Positions 1 through 11,099 of a stretch of DNA of 64,000 nt are shown here, piece by piece. Location: positions 1 through 64,000 of the forward strand of contig JAVTVY010017418.1 of the NCBI GenBank assembly GCA_036873755.1, in the 5' to 3' direction. Both the position numbers and the translations under genes were made by a program. The DNA is from Hanleya hanleyi (lineage: Eukaryota > Mollusca > Polyplacophora > Lepidopleurida > Hanleyidae). The number at the start of each line of letters is the position of its first letter. The stretch's first letter is position 1. The notes under the pieces were generated by a model. It searched no databases. It was not told where the DNA came from and was given only the letters and a program-made list of their open reading frames with translations.

Positions 1-329
1 TAGAGCATATTAGATTATTTATTTAATCCTAGTTAGAAATGTTATTTTATTTTGTTGTGTGTAAATGGCTTACTTTGCTTAGAGACAACTTTGTTTAATT
101 CACTTAACTCGTCGTATGGGTGAGACAAATCAGCTGTCCCAGCACCCCATACTCAACTTCGTTACCACTTACTTCCAGTCACGACCAGTTAATGGAAACG
201 CCTCTACACTATTTTGTAACCCTTTAGTTTGGTCATCTCGACTGGGGCAGTTAACAGACGACGAATTTACTATGAAATGTGAATCGTTTTCATTCAGATA
301 CGTTTTACATCATATCTCAGTAAGTTTTT
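1..329. other. No gene seen
   Basis: AT-rich sequence with only short chance open frames. Nothing recognisable was found on either strand. Confidence 0.5.
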
Positions 330-1335
330 TTTTTAGCTCATCTGGGCCAATGGCCCGATGGGCTAATGTCATGGCCTGATTGTCCGTCGTTAGTCGTCCG
401 TCGTGCGTAAACATCTTCTTCTCTGAAACCGCTTGGCTGATTAAGCTGAAACTTGGCATGCATGTTCCCCACAATGAGTACACCAGAATTTTTTCATGCC
501 GTGTCGATATGATCTTAAATATGACTGCTATGGCGGCCATCTTGAATTTGCCAGTGAAATCTTGTCATCATTATTTTTCGGTAACTACTTCATGTATCTT
601 TCTCAAATTTGGTACACCAGTTCCCCATTGGGTCTAGTTGTACAAGATACCTTTTGTGATCAGATTCAGAAATTCAATATGGCCATCAGTCGGCCATTTT
701 GGATTTCCCGATGAAACATTGTTATCGCGATTTCTCAAGAACAACTGTATGGATCTTTCTCACACAGGTTCCCTTTGAGGTCTAGGTGTGCAAGATACCT
801 TTTCTGCTTCGATTCAAAAATCCAGTATGGCCACCAGGCGGCCATCTTGGATTTCCGCATGAAATATTATTATCATGATTTCTCAGGAAGTACTGCATGG
901 ATCTTTCTCAAATTTGGTATACAGGTTCCCCTTGGGGTCTAGTTGTGCAAGATATCTTTTCTGCTTCGATTCGAACAATGAAACATTGTTATCGCGATTT
1001 CTCAGGAAGTACTGCATGAATCTTTCTCAAATTTGGTACACAGATTCCCCTTGGGGTTTAGTTGTACAAGAGACCTTTTCTGCTCTGATTTAAAAATCTA
1101 GTCCATTCCGAAAATCCAATATGGCCACCAGGCCACCAAATTTTGTCATCATGAATTCTCAGGAAATTACTGCATGGATCTATGTCAAATTGGGTACACA
1201 GGTTCCTCTTGTGGTCCAGTGTGCAAGAAACAATTTTTGGTTCATTTCGAAAATCCAATATGGCCGCATCTTGAATTTCCCATGAAACTCAGGAAAGTAC
1301 TGCATGGATCATTTAATGTTCAGGGGGGACAACAC
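330..1335 (+). repeat. Tandem array (about 150-bp unit) with CCGT-rich head
   Basis: The array starts with a GGGCCAATGGCCC palindrome and a decayed CCGT/CCGTCG microsatellite (about 383-405). At least five diverged units follow, recognised by TCTTTCTCAAATTTGGTA near 597, 752, 901, 1020 and 1178, usually followed by a GTTCCCCTTGGGGTCTAG-like block. GGCCATCTTGGATTT-type blocks are interspersed. Spacing is 120-158 bp. This microsatellite-plus-array layout resembles the tandem-repeat-bearing elements described in bivalves. The short open frames across it are by-products of the repeat. Confidence 0.8.
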
Positions 1336-1904
1336 AAGTTAGAAACTCACCTATTGCAGTTATTTCAATTTCTTACAGCTACTTTCTCCAGTTACAGCCA
1401 GATGAGCTACAATGCCGTGGCACTATCTTTTTTTTCTCAGCTCGGTCACCAATATTTTCAATATAATCCCTGCATGCATCGACATCAGCAAAGTCTTTCC
1501 GATGTCCTTCGGGGGCAACTGGTATAGGTCATCTAAAGAATGCATACACTACTATAGACGGGCTGAATCAAGCAACTCAACTCAACTCCCTTATTTTCAA
1601 GACAGTAACGGGGTTGAGATTTCATGGGTTTATGGTACAAACTTGCAAGTATTTAGAGCATTTCCACAAAGTGGATGCTCTTATGTTTTCATGAGAAACG
1701 GCTCCGCCGGATCCGCCGCCGCCGCGACTTTAAACGTGAATATCTCTGAACCCGTTAAATATTTTCATGTCAGACTTTGTGTGCTATCTCCTTAGGCCTG
1801 GGAAATTTGTCTGCTTGTGTTTTGATAGCCGCTGCTCGCCACTAGGTGGCGTTGTAGTCAGAGCATAGGTAAACCTTTCTGTGACGATTTCGTCTGAACA
1901 GCTT
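1336..1904. other. Unassigned stretch with one open frame
   Basis: An open frame of 127 codons (1412-1795, plus) follows a possible splice acceptor (TTTCTTACAG, ending near 1379). Its C-terminal part is slightly GC-rich, with a short alanine run. No domain or family is recognisable and I see no partner exon. It could be a decayed exon or chance. Confidence 0.25.
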
Positions 1905-2206
1905 GTCTGATTTCTTTGAAATTTTATTACAATGGTCTTGAAGTATAGGCAATGTGCTGAACAGGTTTTGATGTAGGTGGCATAACTTTTAAGGCAAGTT
2001 TTTTGTGTCTCCAAAAAATGTTTTTAGTGAAATGAAAATTTACCAATTCGCTTGGAGAAATATTTAATAACTGTTCTATTCTAGGTTGCCAAGCATAAAT
2101 ATAGGATTGCCCTAGGGTTTTATATTTTACCTGCTTGTTTTTCGTGGTATTTGGTCATCACTAGTTGGCACTATAGACTTGAATTCAGATAAATATGTGT
2201 AACATG
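1905..2206 (+). repeat. 0.3-kb dispersed/tandem repeat, left unit
   Basis: Sequence from about 1914 (TTTCTTTGAAATTTTATTAC) onward is homologous to 4720-4990 (TATTTCCATGAAATTTGGGT). The two lie about 0.32 kb apart once the intervening LINE is removed, so they look like adjacent units of one repeat that the LINE split. Confidence 0.6.
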
Positions 2207-2247
2207 ATATCTTCTAATGGTTTAAACAGTATTTTATTTCCATGAAA
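2207..2247. repeat. LINE flanking direct repeat, 3' side
   Basis: The 12-bp block ATATCTTCTAAT (2207-2218) and the 16-bp block TTTTATTTCCATGAAA (2232-2247) recur exactly and in the same order at 4698-4709 and 4717-4732. The spacer is 13 nt here and 7 nt there. The likely origin is an imperfect target-site duplication of about 35-41 bp. A 12-bp duplication alone is the other possibility. Confidence 0.6.
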
Positions 2248-4697
2248 AGATATAAATGGAAATGGGGATTGGGTAACAGGCAGAGCCTATATCAAACCCT
2301 CTCCCTATATACAGATTACATATACAATAGGTGGTCGTTTAATCAATACACATAGTCGATGATATATAGTAAATTATATATTAGTGAGATGGTGAGAAAA
2401 GCAATAGTGCGTGCGCTATCTACATACAGTTCTAGGAACACCAATACAAACATTTCGGCAATCATCGAGAGTTGTAAAAGTAGTACACGTGAACTCATAT
2501 ATTAGACTTTATATCTTAAATCTACCGGTTCGTCTGATATAGTCGTGCACAAATGAAGTGATGCACCTGTTATATTCAAAATTCTTTGAGGAATCACCAA
2601 ATAGCAGTGTATCAATATTTACATTATGACCGATTTCATTGAATAATTGTACCCTGTGAGTATTGTGTATTGTACAGATAAAAAAGAAATGATACGCCGT
2701 TTCATTAGAATTGCCACATAAGCAATATGGATTCTCTGCTATATGTTGGTGATACATGTCGGCTTTCAGCTGACTGCAGCCTAGTCTCAACTGTGTATGA
2801 ATAACTTGGAGATTCCGTTCACCAAGATAAAAATGTTTTGGTACTGCATGCCTGGTAAAGGTTTTATGACAGAAAGTATGTAAATTGGGAGATGAACGTA
2901 AAGTAATATCAGTGTTATTCCACAGACGAATTCCAGAGGGAATACACGACTGATAATACAGGGTCCCTCTGCAGCGTAATGTGCGGAGATCCGGGTTGTT
3001 CCTCAGTGGATACCGATTGTTTTCACGAACCTGTTCGGGCAATAGATTATAAAGCATAGTGGGTGTTTGGCGATTTACTATTTTGTACATAAGTTTTAAC
3101 TTATTTCCGTTTCTACGCACTGCTAATGAGGTGAATCCTGTCTCTTCATATAATAAATCGTGACTCACCCCTCGGGGTGAACCACAGATTGCTCTGATAG
3201 CATCTAGGTGTAGGTTTTCTAAAATTTTACATTGATATTGAGTACAATTGTCCCAAATGACATCGGCATAGTCAAATATTGGTAGAATGAATGATTTATA
3301 TAAAATTTCCAGACTTTTTCTACTTAATTTATATTTTAGACTTCGCAAACAGTTTATCATAGGTCCGACTTTTTTTTCCATTGCCTCAATATGCAACTTC
3401 CAGCTACCAGTTGAATCAAAGGTTATACCAAGATGTTTATGGTGATTTACTTGCTCAAGTACAGAATCGTCAAATTTCAATGGAGGATGATCAATTGGTG
3501 CAGTCTTGCGTGAGAATAGCATTGATTTTGTTTTAGTTGCACTAAACTCGACAAGCCACGATCTCGCCCAATCGGATATTCTCGCTAAGTCAGAATTTAA
3601 CAACTGGCCAGATATTACTGGGTTGTCCACCGTGATGTACAGAGAAGTATCATCGGCGTATAAGCGTATATTACATTTGAGATCAGTTACTATATCGTTA
3701 ATGTATATCAAGAAAAGTAGAGGGCCAAGAACGGATCCTTGCGGTACCCCGGCAGGTATAACAATAGATTTTGACTTTGAACCTTCAACGACAACGACTT
3801 GTGACCTATTTTGCAGATAGCTTTCAAACCATTTAAGTAAACCACCCTTGATTCCTATAGATTCAAGCTTGTGTAAAAGACCCTTGTGCCAGACACGATC
3901 AAATGCTTTGGTGATGTCACAGAAAACTGCTCTGACTTCTTTGCCTTCGTCTAAGGCCCGGCATATAAAATTGTAGATGTCAATAAGTTGAAACGTAGTA
4001 TTATTTCCAGGCAGAAAACCAGCTTGAAACTTGGTTAAGATATTATTTGTTTGTAAGTAGTCCAATAGGTAAGCAGATACACATTTTTCCATTACCCTAC
4101 TAATCGTGCTTGTAAGCGAGATAGGCCTGTAGTTAGTCAGGTCGTTTTTACTACCCTTCTTATGGGTGGGTATAACATGCGCTAATTTCCAGCTATTCGG
4201 AAATTTACCTGCTTCTAATGAATTATTAAAAAGTTTTGTTAATGGTTCTGTTAGTTCATTCGCTGCCAATTTCAATATTTTGTTATTTATGTTGTCCGGA
4301 CCACTTGCTTTATTTATATCTAGATTGTCTAAGATATACATGACATGATCTTCGCTTATAATGATGTTATCTAATGTGGAATTTGATTCACTTAGGGGCG
4401 GTAACTGCGCATTGGTGTCTACAAGTGTTGATTGCTGTACAAAATAGTCATTAAATGCGTTAGCTATATCTCCAAAATCGTCGTAAATTTGTCCATTATG
4501 TATGATTAACGGGAAGCTATAAGACCCCTGTCCCTTGATATATTGTTTAATCAGTTTCCACCATAACTTAGTCCCAACAGAGCAGTTCGTAATTTTTTCG
4601 TTAATTTTATTATTATAATCTAATTTTGCTTGTCTTATTTTAGTAATTGTCTCATTTCGAAGTTGTCTAAAATTTTCCCAATGGTCCCAATTCCCAA
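2248..4697 (-). mobile_element. 5'-truncated Jockey/CR1-type non-LTR retrotransposon
   Basis: A minus-strand LINE bounded by direct repeats at 2207-2247 and 4698-4732. It keeps the reverse transcriptase ORF and a roughly 260-bp 3' UTR, but has lost the endonuclease domain and 5' UTR. Coding frame is open right up to the 5' boundary at about 4697, where the first in-frame stop lies in the flanking repeat. That is what target-primed reverse transcription with early termination would leave. The long intact frame suggests a fairly young insertion, although the flanking repeats have partly diverged. Confidence 0.85.
2509..4697 (-). CDS. LINE ORF2 reverse transcriptase (5'-partial)
   Basis: The frame is uninterrupted from the truncation point (4697) to a stop at 2509. 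The first internal Met is at 4341 and starts 610 residues, but coding similarity continues upstream of it (WENFRQLRNE, TKLWWKLI), so that Met is not a true start. Numbering from it: RT entry motif NKASGPD (10-16), YRPISLTS (71-78), catalytic CDITKAFD (141-148), GVPQGSVLGP (198-207) and catalytic YADD (228-231). A C-terminal C-x-C...H...C knuckle (CLCGN...ETAYHFFFIC) lies near 545-565. The layout is typical of Jockey/CR1-group ORF2. The N-terminal apurinic endonuclease is absent, so this copy is probably unable to move by itself. The product would copy element RNA at a nicked chromosomal target. Confidence 0.9.
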
Positions 4698-4732
4698 ATA
4701 TCTTCTAATCACCTTGTTTTATTTCCATGAAA
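4698..4732. repeat. LINE flanking direct repeat, 5' side
   Basis: Partner of 2207-2247. It carries the same two exact blocks with a shorter spacer and marks the 5' end of the truncated LINE. Confidence 0.6.
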
Positions 4733-5088
4733 TTTGGGTATAATGATCTTGCAAGATAGGCAAAGGACTGACAAGATTTTGGTGGTGTTGGCGAAATCAT
4801 GGGGGCGCGTTTTTGCATCTCAAAATAAGATTCTTTTCACAAAAATGGAAATTTACATCTTTGAATCAGGGAAAAGTAATTCTAATTTGCCAAACATGAA
4901 TATAACATTCCCAGTGTTATAATTCACATCAATTGTAAGCCAAATGGCCATTTTTTTAATACTTGAAATTCTCAGGACTTCAGTCCGATATCTACATTAC
5001 CACGCCAAATCTGGGAATTTTGCTTCATCATGTAGTTTCGTGATATCTGTTCATCATTGGGTAGCAGTATAGACAGTAAACTTTTACA
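4733..5088. repeat. Continuation of the LINE-split repeat
   Basis: Homologous to the 1914-2206 region (ATAATGATCTTGCAAGATAG versus ACAATGGTCTTGAAGTATAG). It decays into unassigned AT-rich sequence after about 4990. Confidence 0.5.
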
Positions 5089-5258
5089 GCACAATTTATT
5101 GGTTCTTCATGAAGTTTATTATTGTGATCTTGCTAAACGAAGGATTTCAAAGAATTGACCTCCCATATGGATTTCGCGACCCTTCAACTTAATGCTTTAT
5201 TTATATTTCATTACGCATTCTTTTTCACAATTCATAATTTTATTAACATTATAGTTTA
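5089..5258 (+). repeat. 170-bp direct repeat, left copy
   Basis: Runs from CACAATTTATTGGTTCTT to TTAACATTATAGTTTAA. It is repeated with minor differences at 8714-8884, so the two copies bracket the 3.45-kb duplicated segment in LTR-like fashion. No tRNA-primed LTR features were seen. Confidence 0.75.
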
Positions 5259-6912
5259 AAAATGGATTGAAAGAACATTGGTGCTGCGAGCACTGGCATG
5301 TATGTGGCATTGGGGGATTTTACAGCTAAAAGAATGTGCATCTAGGTTAAATCAGACCCTGCTTACACGCAAAAATGCGGTCAGAGAAAATAATCTGCCG
5401 TCAGTATGTGATATATGAACTGTATGAAGAATTGCAAGGATTTGAGACAGCTTGAAATCTTGACATTTTGGTCAAATTGACATACTGTAACACTATTCTC
5501 CTTCATATTGCAGACCTACACTATCAAGCCTGTATGTTTGTCCATTCAAGTGATAAATCTGAAGTGGTTGACTTATTGCATAATGCACTTAAAATAAGGG
5601 GACTAGTGCTTGTGTCAACAAAGTAAACAAACTCAGTGCTACTTCTCTCTCTCCAATACTGATAATAATAATTTGATCATGTTCAGCGGTATGATTAATA
5701 TCCCTAGTACACTTGTTTAGTCCCCAGTGGCTGTGAAGCCCTTAGCTTTCAGACGTCTGGAGACGCATCCTGGCCAATTTTCAATGAGTGAAAATCTTCG
5801 TTAATTATGCTCATTTGTTTTTTGTTTGATGTGAAGATCCCCAGAATTTACTTGAAACTTTAGAGATAAAATGGCACATACATGTACCATTGCATTTTGA
5901 CAGCATAGTAATACAACTGTTAACTATTTTTTAGACTGAAAAAGTGGAAAGATTTTGGAAATAGAACTTCTACATTCCTGCTATATGGCACGTCTCGGCT
6001 AGAAATTTTTTATATATAATTTAAGTGAAATGGTTTGTTCTGGTGCATTTTGACAGAATATTTAGACTTTGAAGATAATATGTAATGATGCCTCAAATGG
6101 AACTGAATTGTCCTTGTCATCTCTCTGTCCGTCCATCTGTCTGTCCGTCCGTTCATCTTCCTGGTTATACCACATATGCAGTTGGTGATGGCCTTACGAA
6201 AATGACTGACCTTCACCTGTGTTATCAAGGTCAAATGTAGTATAAGCAGTAATTTTTAAAGAAGTGAAGATAGGCTCTCCAAATTCATAATGCCGTACAA
6301 TTGGTGATTGACTAGAAGCCTTTCTCAGTTGACTAAACCTATTTTTTCAAGGTTATATACTCTATATTATTATATATTATGAGTCAGTTCGTTGACTTCC
6401 AGTTGTTTGTCATTTTTATTTGCCGGCATTGTTTCAGATAGAATACAACAGCCTATTTCATACAATCAGGAATTTAAAAAAAGGTTGAAATCTTAATGTT
6501 TCAACTTTCGTAGAGACAAAAAAGGGGCGATTTGAAATTTTATTTTTATTCTGATATTCAATGTCGGCGGGTCAGAGAAACACAAAATTAAGTTGGTGTT
6601 GCTTCACACTGGGTTGCACCTATTGGTAAAGAAATCCCTTCTCAGAGGCACTACTACCAGGGATGATTCCTGATTGCTCATCCTCCATGGGTATATGCCC
6701 CACCCTCTGTCCCATCCTTAAAAAAAATTGCCACACCTAATAGGGAGTGTGCCCATTTTAGGGAGATCTAAACCCTGTGCGTATCAATTTATGTGTTACA
6801 CATGTATTTGGGGAAATGCTCTTCTCCCGTGTTTCCCACGAGCTTTCATTGTAACGTTTATGGTGCTGGAAAATCTCACCTGTTCGGCAGTTTCTTCCGT
6901 TTCACACAAACT

Positions 6913-7036
6913 AAGCTCTACTAGATGGAGAAAACCATCCATGAATTGATGTGATATCTGACGGTCGTAATTCATGAATTACGACCGTCAGATATCACAT
7001 CAATTCATGGATGGTTTTCTCCATCTAAAGCTCTAC
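6913..7036. mobile_element. 106-bp perfect palindrome with 9-bp target duplication (MITE-like)
   Basis: 6922-6974 and 6975-7027 are exact reverse complements over 53 of 53 bases, centred on AATTCATGAATT with no spacer. The direct repeat AAGCTCTAC flanks it at 6913-6921 and 7028-7036. A flanking duplication argues for transposition rather than an assembly fold-back. The 9-bp size would fit a Mutator-like transposase, but no enzyme is encoded. Confidence 0.75.
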
Positions 7037-7139
7037 CAGCTCTGCTAGGTACGTAGAATTTGCTTATTAGCATATGGCACATAATCAGACTTTTTTTCAA
7101 TCAGAAATGTTCTCTCGAATTTGAAGATATTATTTTTCA

Positions 7140-7420
7140 ACATTTAGGAGCCATAAAGTAGCCCCTAGTTGAATTGCCTGCCACATAACCGACTCCTCTC
7201 CACATTAGAAACTTATGGCTTGGACGACACTTCGGTTTCACTACTGTATAGTTATTTGAGCTTTAGGAGACAACGTACTAACAGTAGATCGATATTTGGT
7301 GCTTGTGAAATCTTAGAAAAGGTGTCCCTCAAGGCTCCATATTTGGGCCTATACTCTTAAGCATCTTCCTAAATGACAACTTCAATTATGCCAATCTACA
7401 TGTAATAATAATTAAATCCT
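7140..7420 (+). pseudogene. LINE reverse transcriptase remnant (fingers/palm fragment)
   Basis: One frame (7169-7360) reads NCLPHNRLLSTLETYGLDD and LLYSYLSFRRQRTNS. These match the conserved 'Clph-lL-kLe-YGl ... YLs-RrQR' block of non-LTR RTs. After a frameshift near 7320 another frame reads GVPQGSIFGPILLSIFLND, the next conserved RT block. The YADD block is missing. It is a dead fragment of a different LINE family from the one at 2.2-4.7 kb. Confidence 0.8.
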
Positions 7421-7500
7421 ATATGCTGCCTCATTTGGATATGTCGCTTGTGGGATCTAACCGACTTGCACTAACGCGAGTGTCGACCAATCCCGAGAGA

Positions 7501-7739
7501 TCAGCGATACGGATTTGATATTTTTGGAACATCATGATGTCTTGCCGGCATCATTGAAAACTGTTGACCGCTTCTCTCTTGCAGGAAACTGGCCTATGTT
7601 TGTGTATAATATGATTGTCTTTTTGAATTTGGTGCTAATACTGTTATATGGAATATGGAATAGGTCTTTGGATTATGGACGCGGATATTCTCTTATGGAC
7701 GACGGCTGAATTATGAATGACGGACTAGACGCTTGTAAT
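7501..7739 (+). mobile_element. Penelope-like element, 5'-truncated 3' end (copy 1)
   Basis: This segment is inserted relative to the empty site in the duplicate (13510-13516). It matches 52648-52886 and the reverse strand of 14034-14275, and ends at the same terminus, GACTAGACGCTTGTAAT. It contains a 64-codon frame (7515-7709) with a hydrophobic stretch MIVFLNLVLILLYGIW. Only the last 0.24 kb of the element is present, consistent with 5' truncation on insertion. Confidence 0.75.
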
Positions 7740-8713
7740 TCTTCATAGTGCTTTGAAGGGAACATAATAGTAGGGGCTTTTTGGTTGGCTCAGCCGAATC
7801 AAACGCCACGCTGATGGGGCGGGGTATCTTCTGATCTTGCCGCGCTTCCGCCTGATTGGCACCATAACGCGATGTAGAAATATGGACTGGTCATTGGCAT
7901 AAACCGTGGGTTAAAGCGGATACGATGACCCTATCCCCCTCCATGTCTGCAAGTAAAGTAGTTAAAATGCGGTCGTGATGTCACAAGACTATTAAATATT
8001 GATGACCTGGGCGCTCTGAACACCAAATTCAATTGAAATTGGTAACATCCTACATAGCGTCATATACGATTGGGGAGCACTGATGGGATATTAATTTATT
8101 AAGATTGTAATTATGCAAATGATAATACGCTTTCATTCTCAAACTCAAAGCCTGATACAGTTAACAAGTAGAAACGCGACACAATTCCAGCTGGCTTATT
8201 TAAATATAAACAACTTAACGTTATAAATTTAGCTGTGTGAAAAAACCGTTAACTGAAAAAATTTGATATGCTGTTTGCTGGAAACCAAAATTGATGACTT
8301 CTATTGATGAACAAGTGAAAGCTGGTTTCAAATTATGGATGGCTGATCGATCTTCTCATGTTAGAGGGATTGTTGCTTATACGTTCGAAGTGCATTTCCT
8401 TTAATAGGGGAATGGATTAAAAATTTGACACTATCAAACGAATCTGTATAAAAGTAAATTTAAACAGTAGTAATGGATGGTATGTGGACTACATAACCCT
8501 GGATGGAGCTTTCTTGGCTGATTTTGTGCCAGAATTTGACAAAAGTAGTACCATGTATGAAACCCTTAATGGTTATTGTTGATCTCAACTTTGATTGGCT
8601 GGTATACCAGAGAGGAGAAAACCTCTTGACGATGTGTGTGTAACCTTTTTGACCTGTGCAAGTTCAAACTTGCTTTTCAGTAAAACCGCTGTCCCATCAC
8701 TTGCAGATCTCCA

Positions 8714-8884
8714 GCACAATTTATTGGTTCTTAATAAGTTTATTTATAGTGATCTTGCTAGACAAAAGATTTCAAAGAGTTGACCTCCCATATGGATTTC
8801 GCGACCCATCAATATAATGCTTTATTTATATTTCATTATGCATTCTTTTTTACAACTAATAATTTTATTAACATTATAGTTTAA
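8714..8884 (+). repeat. 170-bp direct repeat, right copy
   Basis: Second copy of the 5089-5258 repeat, starting immediately after GATCTCCAG at the end of the duplicated segment. Confidence 0.75.
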
Positions 8885-9189
8885 CAAGCAGCCAGAGGAT
8901 GCTAAGTCCCCCGCCGAAATGGCAGCAATATTTTTAGCATTGTTGGTCTCAGAGGATATACATGAGGGAGGCAACTGCTACTTCATAGGCGTTGGGTACG
9001 GAAGGGTCTTTCTGCCTTCCCAAGTTTTAAAACCAGCTCAGAACGGCTGACTGAACTTTTTCTTTTTTGCTGTAATATAGTTTCCATGCAGTGAAGCATG
9101 TAACCGAGAAGCGACCCCAAGTGACATCTCAAGGCATTATCTGCAAACCAAATTTGACGGGAAGCTGAATGCATCCTCAACCTATTGTC

Positions 9190-11090
9190 TGGAAACCAAA
9201 TTTTAAATTTGTCACCACCTGTAGGTGCAAGTGAGTGAAATGCAATCCCAAGGATCATCTCATGATATGGTGTATTAGCATACGAACTTTGGGAAGAATC
9301 TGAAAAGGGGTTATTGCCCGGAATTTAACTTTAGATTTGTATGCACAAGTCCGATGAGCAAATTATTGCCAGAAACAAATTTCAGATTTTTCCACCAGGT
9401 GTCGCCACCAGTATGCAGAAGCAGGTGAAATACAATCCCAAGGGACATATCATGGCATGGTATCTGCATACCAAATTGGAGAAAAATCTGATGAGCGAAA
9501 TCAAATTTAGATTTGACACGAGGTGGTGCTACCAGTAAGCACAAGTGGGCGAAACGCAATCCCAAGCGACATAATATATCATGATATATTCATACCAGAT
9601 TTAAGAAGAATCTGACGAGCGGTTCTCAAGCTATTACCCGGAAACAAATCTGGTATTTCGCCACCAGGTGGCACCACCTGTAAGTGAGCGAAAGGCAATC
9701 CCACGCAACATCTCCTGACATGATACATGCATGCTAAATTTGAGGAGATTCCGGTGAGCAGTTCTCAAGTTAATGGCTGAAAACAAATTCTGATTTTAAC
9801 ACCTGGTGGCGCCACCTATAGGCGCAAGTGGGCGAAATGCAATCTCAAGCGACATCTTATGTCATGGTATTACCCGGAGACAAATTTGGGATTTTGACAC
9901 CAGGTGGTGCCATCTGTAAGTGCAAGTGAGTGAAAGGCAATCCCATGCAACATCTCCTGGCATGGTACATGTATGCTAAATTTGAAAAAAAGAATCCGAT
10001 GAGCATGCAGTTCTCAAGTTATTGGCCAAAAACAAATTTCAGATTTTGTCAACAGGTGGCATCACTTGCTGATCAGAAGTGGATAACGCAATCCCAAGCA
10101 ACATCTCATGGCAAGATACAATGTATATGCATGCCTAATTTGGGAAGAATTTGATGAGCAGTTCTCAAGTTATTTCCCGGAAACCAAATTTCGAGCATCA
10201 GTTGAAATCGTTTCAAAGTTATTGCTTGCAGCACAAAAGAACGGAAAGAACCCTAGTGGCGCCACCTACAGGCAGATCTTTCTGAAACGCAATACCAGTC
10301 AACATCTTGTCACAAGGAATGCACATGCCAAATATTGAAGAAACTAGATACAGTCGATCGAATACGATTGGAGGCATGCCTTTTGCATCTTTAGTAAAGG
10401 AAACATTCATTATTTGTGGAGAAAGTAAAAACGTAAAACTTAGGGAATACTTCATTAACATGGCCCTATAAGATGCCTTGAGGGTAGGTACCCACATACC
10501 AAATTTAAAAGAATCCATTAAGGTCCAACAGTTACTGTCTGGAAATGCAATGTGTAGGCAGATAGGCATAAAAAATAATCCCAATGGAGATCTTGAGGCA
10601 AGATCCCTGGCATTGGAAATAGAAAATGTTAACTTGGCCTACAGGTGGCGCCACCTATGAGCAGATCGACAAGAAAAACAATACTAAGTGAAACCTTCAG
10701 GTAAGGTACATGTATACCAAACTTGGAAAGAATTCATTAAAGTATTAAAAAGTTATTGTCCGGAAACTTAATTTTAAATTTGCCCCCAGGTGGCACCACC
10801 TATATGTCGATCGGCATGAAAAAGCAATGCCAAACGAGAAATTGAGGCGAGGTACCTACACACCAAATTTGGAATTAATCGGTTCAGATTTTCAAAAGTT
10901 ATTGTCTGGAAACACTTAACTTAGCTTTCAGGTGATCTCCTTATCAACATGAAAAACATTCTCAAGCCAGATCTTAGGCAAGGTACCACCACACCAAATT
11001 TGGGAAGAATCCTTAAGGTTTCCAAAAGTTATTGTCTGGAGATGCAATTTTAACTTGGCCCGAGGTGGCGCAAATATAAAAACATGGCTC
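9190..11090 (+). repeat. GGTGGCGCCACC tandem array
   Basis: About eleven diverged units. Each combines a near-palindrome of GGTGGCGCCACC type (near 9212, 9402, 9525, 9675, 9810, 9903, 10053, 10255, 10645, 10790 and 11062) with CATACCAAATTTGGGAAGAA-like and AAGTTATTGTCCGGAAAC-like blocks. Unit spacing is mostly 100-200 bp. Related arrays lie at 11.9-12.5 kb and in the growth-factor intron at 21.2-21.9 kb. All open frames across it are by-products. Confidence 0.85.
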
Positions 11091-11099
11091 TGTGCCTGA

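Larger units (their letters stand above)
5259..8713 (+). repeat. Duplicated segment, copy 1
   Basis: Homologous to 12523-14830. Both begin AATGGATTGAAAGAACATTG and end CACTTGCAGATCTCCAG. Relative to copy 2, this copy carries an extra 1.24 kb (about 6077-7318, containing the palindrome and LINE RT remnant) and a Penelope-like 3'-end insertion (7501-7739). It lacks the 14034-14446 insertion of copy 2. A decayed CCGT-type microsatellite sits at 6120-6155. Confidence 0.8.

Noticed and set aside
1412..1795. 127-codon frame with alanine run
   Set aside because: No family resemblance and no partner exon. Reported only as an unassigned stretch.
9190..11090. CRISPR-like array
   Set aside because: The units are diverged, have no unique equal-length spacers and lie in a eukaryotic genome. 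This is a tandem repeat.
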